From: Acetobacter ascendens
GTDB taxonomy: Bacteria; Pseudomonadota; Alphaproteobacteria; Acetobacterales; Acetobacteraceae
Assembly: GCF_001766235.1 (NCBI RefSeq)
Contig: NZ_CP015167.1
Location: forward strand, 1 to 43,148
Reading direction: 5' to 3'
DNA: 43,148 nt
Made by a program: the position numbers and the translations under genes. Positions 38,114 through 43,148 of the stretch are shown here, in pieces. The notes under the pieces were generated by a model. That model was given only the letters and a program-made list of their open reading frames with translations. It ran no database searches and had not been told where the DNA came from. How positions within the stretch are numbered: position 1 is the stretch's first letter; each line of letters opens with the position of its first letter.

Positions 38114-39439
38114 ATGACCGAGCCCGATCAACACGACATCGTCATCATCGGTGGGGGCGCAAGCGGCACGCTGACGGCGTGGAACCTCGCCACCCGCTAC
38201 GGTATGACTGCGACGCTGGTCGATCCGTCCGACCGTCCCGGCTTCGGGCTCGCTTACTCAACACCGTCATTGAAAAATCTCCTGAATGTCCCGGCCAAGG
38301 GCATGAGCGCCGACCCGGCCGACCCCGACCACTTCTTGCGCTGGCTGGCCGAGAACGTGCCCGGCACGATCGATGACGGGGAGTTCGTACCGCGCGCGCT
38401 CTATGGCCTTTATCTTCGCAACCTGCATTCTATCGCAGCTCCTGAGCACGTCCGGCAGCGCGCCGTCGGTTGTCACCGGATCGACGGCGGCTTTGCCGTG
38501 ACACTCGCTGACGGGGAGGTGCTATATGCCAGACAGGTCGTGCTGGCTTCCGGGCATTTCGATCCGGCGTGCCTGCCCGGTATCCCGCGCGAACTGGACG
38601 ACACCGGCCGCTATCACCACAACGCCTGGGATGAACGGGCATTGGCCAACGTTGCGCCCGATGACGCGGTGACGCTGATCGGCACCGGCCTGACCACGAT
38701 CGACGTACTGCTGCGTCTGCGGGAGAACGGCCACCGCGGACAGGTGACGGCCCTGTCGCGTCGCGGCCTGTTTCCCGAACGGCATGCGGCATACACGAAG
38801 CTGCCAGCACCTGTCTTTACACCCGGAAATACAGCATCAACCGCACTCGCCTACCTGCGCGCTTTCCATGCGGCACTGAAACGCGGCACCGACTGGCGGG
38901 CGGCGGTGGACAGCATGCGTCCGGTCATCAACACGCTGTGGCTGGCGCTGCCGGATGTCGAAAAATCCCGTTTCCAGCGGCATTTGCTACGGCGCTGGGA
39001 AATCCTGCGGCATCGTATGGCTCCGCATATTGCAGATATCCTTGACCAGGAGCGTCAGGCCGGAACCTTGCGCGTGCTTGACGGGCGCGTGACCGCAATC
39101 AGCACCGGCGAAGATGGCCTGATCGTCAGGGCCGGCGACGACATGACGATCACCGCCGCCCACGTCATCAACTGTACCGGCCCCAGCCTGAAATACCAAC
39201 GCGCAGACGCGCCCTTGCTGCACGATTTGTTCAATCGGGGTGAGATAGTTCCTGGTTTCAAGGGCGCGGGCCTGTCCTGCACGCCGGACGGTGCGCTCAT
39301 CAACGCGGAGGGCGACGTGGCGGACGATCTGTTTACAATCGGCCCGGCGCGGCTCGGCGTGCTGCTGGAGTCCATTGCCATTCCGGAAATCCGCGTGCAG
39401 GCCCGTGAGGTCGCCGACCGGCTGGCGCAGGCCGTATGA
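38114..39439 (+). CDS. FAD/NAD(P)-binding oxidoreductase
   Basis: The 441-residue flavoprotein has an N-terminal Rossmann dinucleotide motif DIVIIGGGASGTLTAWNLA (residues 8-26). A second nucleotide fold is near VTLIGTGLTTIDVLLRL (about 194-210), and a C-terminal GPARLGVLLESIAIPEIRVQA segment closes the FAD fold. The pattern fits the NAD_binding_9/FAD-NAD(P)-binding family of uncharacterised oxidoreductases. It begins an operon whose next three genes overlap by 4 bases each: DUF202, LysR and a TDT transporter. A role in oxidising or reducing a sulfur compound is possible but not shown. A GGAGAG ribosome site precedes ATG 38114. Confidence 0.85.
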   Translation: MTEPDQHDIVIIGGGASGTLTAWNLATRYGMTATLVDPSDRPGFGLAYSTPSLKNLLNVPAKGMSADPADPDHFLRWLAENVPGTIDDGEFVPRALYGLYLRNLHSIAAPEHVRQRAVGCHRIDGGFAVTLADGEVLYARQVVLASGHFDPACLPGIPRELDDTGRYHHNAWDERALANVAPDDAVTLIGTGLTTIDVLLRLRENGHRGQVTALSRRGLFPERHAAYTKLPAPVFTPGNTASTALAYLRAFHAALKRGTDWRAAVDSMRPVINTLWLALPDVEKSRFQRHLLRRWEILRHRMAPHIADILDQERQAGTLRVLDGRVTAISTGEDGLIVRAGDDMTITAAHVINCTGPSLKYQRADAPLLHDLFNRGEIVPGFKGAGLSCTPDGALINAEGDVADDLFTIGPARLGVLLESIAIPEIRVQAREVADRLAQAV

Positions 39440-39810
39440 TCCCGCGCTATACCGATCACGCGGCCAATGAGCGGACCTTTCTCGCCTGGCTCCGCACGGC
39501 GCTTGCCATTGTGGCCTTCGGCGGCGTACTGGCGAAATTTGACCTGTTCCTGCGTCTGGCGGCAGACCAGCACGATGCCGCCGCACCGCGCCCTTATGGG
39601 GCCACCGCCGAACTGGGCGTCGTGTTCGTCGCGCTCGGCGTTGTTCTGTTCGCCGCAGCGTATCGGCGGTTCCAAGCCACGCGTACGGCAATCGCGGCGG
39701 ATACGACGCATTACTCGGTCGGCCCTAGCATGGAGCGCGCGCTAACGATTGCGCTTGGTGCCCTTGGCTGTGCCGTGCTGGTGGCCCTGACCCGGGCGGT
39801 AGTGTCATGA
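39436..39810 (+). CDS. DUF202 family membrane protein
   Basis: This 124-residue protein has three hydrophobic helices and the DUF202 signature near the start: ANERTFLAWLRTALAIVAFGGVLAKFD. DUF202 (YidH-like) proteins are small inner-membrane proteins of unknown function. It overlaps both neighbours by 4 bases, so it is translationally coupled with the flavoprotein and LysR genes. It may anchor or assist the oxidoreductase at the membrane. Confidence 0.85.
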   Translation: MIPRYTDHAANERTFLAWLRTALAIVAFGGVLAKFDLFLRLAADQHDAAAPRPYGATAELGVVFVALGVVLFAAAYRRFQATRTAIAADTTHYSVGPSMERALTIALGALGCAVLVALTRAVVS

Positions 39811-40703
39811 CGCTGGAACAACTTCGGATTTTCGCAGCTGTCGCCGAGCGCGAGCACATCACCCGGGCCGCCGAATTCCTCAATCTGACGCAATCCGCCG
39901 TCAGTCATGCCGTGACCCAACTGGAGGGCGAATTCCAGCTTGCTTTCTTCAGCCGGATCGGTCGCCGCATCGAACTGACACCGGCCGGTCGGTTGTTTCT
40001 TGAGGAAGCGCGCACCGTGCTGAACCGCGCAAACATCGCGCGCGAGCGGATGTTCGACCTCGCGGGCCTGCGCGACGGCAGCCTGCGCCTGCATGCCAGC
40101 CATACCATAGCGAGCTACTGGCTGCCCGCGCGTCTGAATGCGTTCCGCGCCGCGTATCCCGGCATTCGCCTACACGTCACGATCGCCAATACACGCGATA
40201 TTGCGGCAGGGGTGCAATCGGGCGAGGCGTCGATTGGCCTGGTGGAAGGCGATCTGCCGACGCCGGACTTGCACAGCGATGTCGTCGCTCAGGATCAGCT
40301 GCTGCTGGTCGTGGCCCCCGATCACCCATGGGCGTCGACTCCGCCCGCGACCCGCGATCTCGCGCGCAGCCCGTGGGTTCTGCGCGAGGCCGGGTCGGGC
40401 ACGCGTATCGAGTTCGAACACGCACTCCACGCCTTCGGCGTCGATCCGGCCGATCTCGACGTGATGCTGGAGGTCGCGTCCAACGAGGCGATGGCCAGCG
40501 CCGTGGAGACGGGGACCGCTGCTGCCGTGCTCTCGGCAAGCGTGGTGGCGGGCCGGATCGAGGCCGGGCTGCTATGCGCCGTGCCCATGAACCTGCCGGA
40601 CCGGCAGTTCCGCGCGCTGCGCCACCCGCAACGCCGCCTGTCGCCGGCGGAAACTGCCTTTCTCGCCCTGCTGGGCGCCCCTGTCACAGTGAACAAGCCA
40701 TGA
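39807..40703 (+). CDS. LysR-family transcriptional regulator
   Basis: This is a 298-residue regulator. The N-terminal helix-turn-helix is typical (LEQLRIFAAVAEREHITRAAEFLNLTQSAVSHAVTQLEGEFQLAFFSRIGRRIELTPAGRLFLEEA). The ligand-binding part has the two-lobe LysR fold (GSLRLHASHTIASYWLPARLNAF, DQLLLVVAPDHPWA). The order FAD-DUF202-lysR-TDT in one direction is unusual, since LysR genes are mostly divergent. It is likely to control this operon in response to the transported or oxidised compound. CysB/CbbR-like C-terminal similarity is not evident. Confidence 0.92.
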   Translation: MTLEQLRIFAAVAEREHITRAAEFLNLTQSAVSHAVTQLEGEFQLAFFSRIGRRIELTPAGRLFLEEARTVLNRANIARERMFDLAGLRDGSLRLHASHTIASYWLPARLNAFRAAYPGIRLHVTIANTRDIAAGVQSGEASIGLVEGDLPTPDLHSDVVAQDQLLLVVAPDHPWASTPPATRDLARSPWVLREAGSGTRIEFEHALHAFGVDPADLDVMLEVASNEAMASAVETGTAAAVLSASVVAGRIEAGLLCAVPMNLPDRQFRALRHPQRRLSPAETAFLALLGAPVTVNKP

Positions 40704-41821
40704 CGAAGCCGCTGCAGAACCTCGCCCATCCGCGCGAGATGATCCGCCAGTTCACGCCCAACTGGTTCGCTGCCACCATGGGGACGGGTATCCTGGCCCT
40801 CGCGCTACCGCAGATCCCCGTCGCCGGTTCGTATCTCCACGGCGTCGGCACAGCGTTGTGGCTTTTCAACATCGCCCTGTTTGCCCTGTTCGCCGGGCTT
40901 TATGCCGCGCGGTGGATGATGTTCGGCCACGAGGCGCGGCGGATCTTCGGGCATGGCACGGTATCGATGTTCTTCGGCACCATACCGATGGGACTGGCGA
41001 CAATCATCAACGGCGGCATCGCGTTCGGCATTTCGTTGTTCGGTGAGGGCATCGTGGGCATCGCCCATGCGCTGTGGTGGCTGGACGTGGCGATGTCGAT
41101 CGCCTGCGGGGTGCTGATCCCGTATCTGATGTTCACACGGCACGAGCATCGTCTGGAAGGCATGACGGCGATCTGGCTGCTACCGGTCGTGGCGGCCGAA
41201 GTGGCGGGGGCATCCGGGGGACAGATCGCGCCGCATCTGGCGGATGCGGGCACGCAGTTCACCGTGCTGCTCACGTCCTATGTCCTCTGGGCGTATTCGG
41301 TGCCGGTCGCGTTCGGCATCCTGACGATCCTGACGCTACGCATGGCGCTGCACAAACTGCCGCATGAGAGCATGGCGGCGTCATGCTGGCTGGCGTTGGG
41401 ACCGATCGGCACGGGCGCGCTCGGAATGCTGGTGTTGGGTGGGGACGCACCTACAATCATGGCGCTGCATGGCCCGCGGGAGATCGGCATCGCGGCCCAC
41501 GGCATGGGGGTCTTGGCGGGGCTGCTGTTGTGGGGCTTCGGGCTGTGGTGGTGGTTGATGGCGTGCCTGATCACGGCGCGCTACTGGCGCTCGGGCATCC
41601 CGTTCAATCTCGGCTGGTGGGGCTATACCTTCCCGTTGGGCGTTTACACGGTCGCAACGTTCCGGCTCGGTGCGATGCTCGATTACGGGTTTTTCGGCGT
41701 CGCGGGCACGGTGTTCTGCGTGATGCTCGCCATCATGTGGCTGGTCGTCGCGGCCAAGACGCTCGCCAGCGGGTGGGCGGGAAATCTGTTCGTCTCTCCC
41801 TGCATCGCAACCCCGGAGTAG
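40700..41821 (+). CDS. TDT-family transporter (SLAC1/TehA/Ssu1-like)
   Basis: From ATG 40700 the 373-residue protein has ten transmembrane helices and the TDT features: FTPNWFAATMGTGILALALPQIP at the start, FFGTIPMGLATIINGG, and NLGWWGYTFPLGVYTVATFRLG near the end. The family covers tellurite/dicarboxylate carriers and the sulfite exporter Ssu1. In the present context of thiosulfate and persulfide genes, sulfite or another oxyanion is the attractive substrate, but this is inference. A much longer frame from 40328 lies inside lysR and is rejected. Confidence 0.9.
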   Translation: MTKPLQNLAHPREMIRQFTPNWFAATMGTGILALALPQIPVAGSYLHGVGTALWLFNIALFALFAGLYAARWMMFGHEARRIFGHGTVSMFFGTIPMGLATIINGGIAFGISLFGEGIVGIAHALWWLDVAMSIACGVLIPYLMFTRHEHRLEGMTAIWLLPVVAAEVAGASGGQIAPHLADAGTQFTVLLTSYVLWAYSVPVAFGILTILTLRMALHKLPHESMAASCWLALGPIGTGALGMLVLGGDAPTIMALHGPREIGIAAHGMGVLAGLLLWGFGLWWWLMACLITARYWRSGIPFNLGWWGYTFPLGVYTVATFRLGAMLDYGFFGVAGTVFCVMLAIMWLVVAAKTLASGWAGNLFVSPCIATPE

Positions 41822-42160
41822 AGCGCATCGGCGTACGGCCTGATTTCGTCGACCGTGTATCCAATGAACCAGCGCATTGCGGCGCATTACCCTGAGAAAC
41901 GCGTTGCAGGGCGCTGAGCTTTTCTCGAATGAGGCCTTCCGGGTGAAAGAGCAACCCGGTAATCTATTTTATCGAACGTTCTAAGCGATACGTTTCAATT
42001 TTCAGCCTCGTCCCCTGATCGTATCAAAGTCTTCACGAGAAGCGAGGCGGGAAATCGGTCCTGGCCGCGAAACTCGAAAGGCAATGATTTGCATTCCGGA
42101 GAGTGTCTCTGCCCCTCCGAAAAATCATGCGCCGAAATGCGATCACGGGAACAGGCTTCC
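41822..42160. other. Intergenic region before the lipoprotein gene
   Basis: No gene is supported. The palindrome GAACGTTC occurs at 41974-41981, a motif also seen before other cargo operons (see findings). A promoter for the lipoprotein gene is expected between here and 42161. Two minus-strand frames (41995-42261 and others) are shadows. Confidence 0.45.
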
Positions 42161-42676
42161 ATGAAAATTTTTGGCAAATCGAAGGTTCTGCCTCTCGCCT
42201 CCGTCCTGACGGGACTGGCTCTGCTTGGCGGATGCGGAACGGCAATCACCAGCAGCAACAATCCCTCGCATGAACGGGCGCGTCTGTGGTGGGACTACAA
42301 GAGCCTGCCCGTCAAGTTCATCGGAACGGTTCCGGGTCAGACAGACGCGACGCTGGCTGCCCTTTATCCGACGCAGGACGGCGTGGCATCGGCAGACAGC
42401 CGTCGTATCGTGATGTATCTCAACGCCGTGCGATTGCCCGCCAAGGACGAACTCTGCTCCGCCGAAACGGAATTTGCCCAAGGCGGGCCGAAAGGCGGTT
42501 TGACTCAGGTCACCGCAGCCATGTGTGACGGATCGAAAGAAATTACCCGCACCTCGGGACAGATTGCCACAGACGGCGCCTCTGCCCGGTGGCTGACGAT
42601 CGGCTTCGACAATATTCGCGACCAGCTCTACACGGCGCTCACGCCCGGAGCTAATCACCCTTACATGGGGAACTGA
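42161..42676 (+). CDS. Probable lipoprotein of unknown function
   Basis: The 171-residue protein starts at ATG 42161 with a lipoprotein signal: KSKVLPLASVLTGLALLGGCG, in which Cys25 is the lipidation site. The mature domain (DYKSLPVKFIGTVPGQTDATLAALYPTQDG, then AVRLPAKDELCSAETEFAQGG, CDGSKEITRTSGQIATDG and GFDNIRDQLYTALTPG) contains two further Cys that could pair. I recognise no family. It probably sits in the outer or inner membrane facing the periplasm. The longer frame from 42089 adds a stretch without a signal and is not used. Confidence 0.7.
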   Translation: MKIFGKSKVLPLASVLTGLALLGGCGTAITSSNNPSHERARLWWDYKSLPVKFIGTVPGQTDATLAALYPTQDGVASADSRRIVMYLNAVRLPAKDELCSAETEFAQGGPKGGLTQVTAAMCDGSKEITRTSGQIATDGASARWLTIGFDNIRDQLYTALTPGANHPYMGN

Positions 42677-42700
42677 GTTGTTCAATGCCGCGCGTGAAGT

Positions 42701-42718
42701 CGCTTGGGATATCAAGCG
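42701..42718. terminator. Possible shared terminator hairpin between the lipoprotein gene and usp
   Basis: CGCTTG (42701-42706) and CAAGCG (42713-42718) can form a stem around GGATAT; an outer GCCGCG...GCGCGGC pairing extends it. It sits between two convergent genes, so it may serve both. There is no T-run on either side. Confidence 0.4.
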
Positions 42719-42736
42719 CGGCATCGGCATCGATGT

Positions 42737-43148
42737 TCAGTGATGGATCAACAATGGCAGCATCTCGTGGGCAAGAATGTCCTCGGTCACGCCTCCGAAA
42801 AGCCTTTCGAAGAAACGCGAATGCGTATAGGCGCCCATAACGAGAATATCCGCATTTGCGCGCAGTGCATGATCGCGAAGCGCGATCCCTTCACCGTCAT
42901 CAATCCGAAAACGATCGATACCGACACTGATGCCGGCATCCATCAACCGCCGGGCAGGATCAGGCATACATTCATCAGGGAGCGCTCCGATCAGGAAGGT
43001 CACGTGTTCGGCAGTCAGCAGCAACTTCCATGCCGCCGATAGTGCGGCATCCAACGCCCGGGACGGCTCCCACAGAATGACGGGACGAACGCCGATCGTC
43101 CGGGGCGCATGCTCAGGAGCGATTAATACGGCGGCGTTGGCATCGAAA
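42737..43148 (-). CDS. Universal stress protein, C-terminal half (continues at 399-1)
   Basis: This is the second half of the origin-spanning usp gene. In frame from 43147 the sequence reads FDANAAVLIAPEHAPRTIG, continuing smoothly after the KTLMAAL at the left edge of the window if a single T is dropped at the join. The C-terminal Usp domain contains ILVMGAYTHSRFFERLFGGVTEDILAHEMLPLLIHH, the nucleotide-binding G-x-x-x-S-R...GGVT motif in a variant form, and ends at 42737. Only this half shows that motif. A separate start at 43054 is unlikely because the domain begins upstream. Confidence 0.85.
   Translation of the reverse strand, partial: FDANAAVLIAPEHAPRTIGVRPVILWEPSRALDAALSAAWKLLLTAEHVTFLIGALPDECMPDPARRLMDAGISVGIDRFRIDDGEGIALRDHALRANADILVMGAYTHSRFFERLFGGVTEDILAHEMLPLLIHH

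Larger units (their letters stand above)
34200..43148. mobile_element. Left-hand part of 16.2-kb Tn3-family transposon TnB (continues at 1-7258)
   Basis: This part carries the transposition module (tnpA on the minus strand, tnpR on the plus strand, with a res-type spacer between). After it comes cargo: an FAD-dependent oxidoreductase, DUF202, LysR and TDT transporter operon, a lipoprotein, and the C-terminal half of usp at the right edge. Read through the circle junction, the element ends at 7258. The total length is 16,207 bp. Cargo beyond the core genes is large for a Tn3 unit and is organised around sulfur, fluoride and stress. Confidence 0.75.

Noticed and set aside
40328..40699. Extension of the TDT transporter frame upstream to 40328
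   Set aside because: These codons are antisense-like shadow inside lysR with many Arg residues. ATG 40700 gives the normal TDT start.
1..43148. CRISPR arrays, tRNA or rRNA genes
   Set aside because: I found no regularly spaced repeats with spacers beyond the iterons, and no tRNA cloverleaf or rRNA-like sequence on either strand by eye.
32911..43148. Cointegrate of two replicons as the favoured explanation for the TnA arrangement
   Set aside because: It would explain the GGTAT pair equally well, but the segment 32911-7257 shows no replication gene or origin. It is kept only as an alternative to a pseudo-composite transposon.

Overview
The window reads as one complete circular plasmid (43,148 bp) of an alphaproteobacterium, most likely an Acetobacteraceae member. 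The evidence for the host is gene style: a TraA/TraC/TraD mobilisation block, MucR, DUF4160/DUF2442, a RepA with iterons and IS427/IS5-type elements. This is inference, not a species call. Circularity is suggested because the two halves of one universal stress protein gene lie at opposite ends on the same strand (399 to 1, then 43148 to 42737). They join in frame if one A of the A5 run at the junction is removed.

Layout. (1) An older plasmid backbone, about 20.15 kb (8098-28248). It holds four iterons with an AT-rich origin (8102-8280), a DUF4160/DUF2442 pair, an RHH protein, mucR-traD-traC facing traA across a MOBQ-type oriT, a broken vapBC with an IS5 element, a thiosulfate-oxidation/terminal-oxidase operon (16684-23671), an RHH-Doc toxin-antitoxin pair, a tyrosine recombinase, an AT-rich parF-parG partition cassette with ACTC/GAGT repeats, and repA. 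(2) A complete 4.66-kb Tn3-family transposon, here TnA (28249-32910), with tnpA, tnpR and a LuxR-DUF4019 gene. (3) A 1.3-kb piece with a BigR/SqrR-like ArsR regulator and a YgaP-like membrane rhodanese. (4) A second Tn3-family transposon, here TnB, about 16.2 kb, from 34200 through the coordinate origin to 7258. It has its own 39-bp inverted repeats, tnpA and tnpR. Its cargo is an FAD oxidoreductase-DUF202-LysR-TDT operon, a lipoprotein, usp, a fluoride riboswitch with crcB, an EamA transporter, and a Tat DsrE-like protein with a solute-binding protein and DoxDA. (5) An 835-bp remnant of TnA (7258-8092), identical to the right end of the complete copy.

The 5-bp sequence GGTAT lies just outside the left end of complete TnA (28244-28248) and just outside the right end of the remnant (8093-8097). 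The whole 23-kb block from 28249 round to 8092 therefore looks like a single insertion between repA and its iterons. It could be a pseudo-composite transposon or a locked cointegrate.

Functional theme. Both mobile halves carry sulfur-energy genes. Each has a periplasmic DsrE-like protein followed by nearly the same orphan solute-binding protein. One copy is tied to DoxDA (thiosulfate:quinone oxidoreductase). The other is tied to an AcfC-like protein, TsdB/TsdA (thiosulfate to tetrathionate, diheme cytochromes) and a cbb3-like oxidase whose CcoO is fused to two further cytochrome c domains. Electrons from thiosulfate could thus enter either the quinone pool or a dedicated oxidase. A persulfide-type ArsR/rhodanese pair and a TDT transporter (a family that includes sulfite exporters) fit the same theme. 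The recurring DsrE-SBP pair is the best candidate for an undescribed component.
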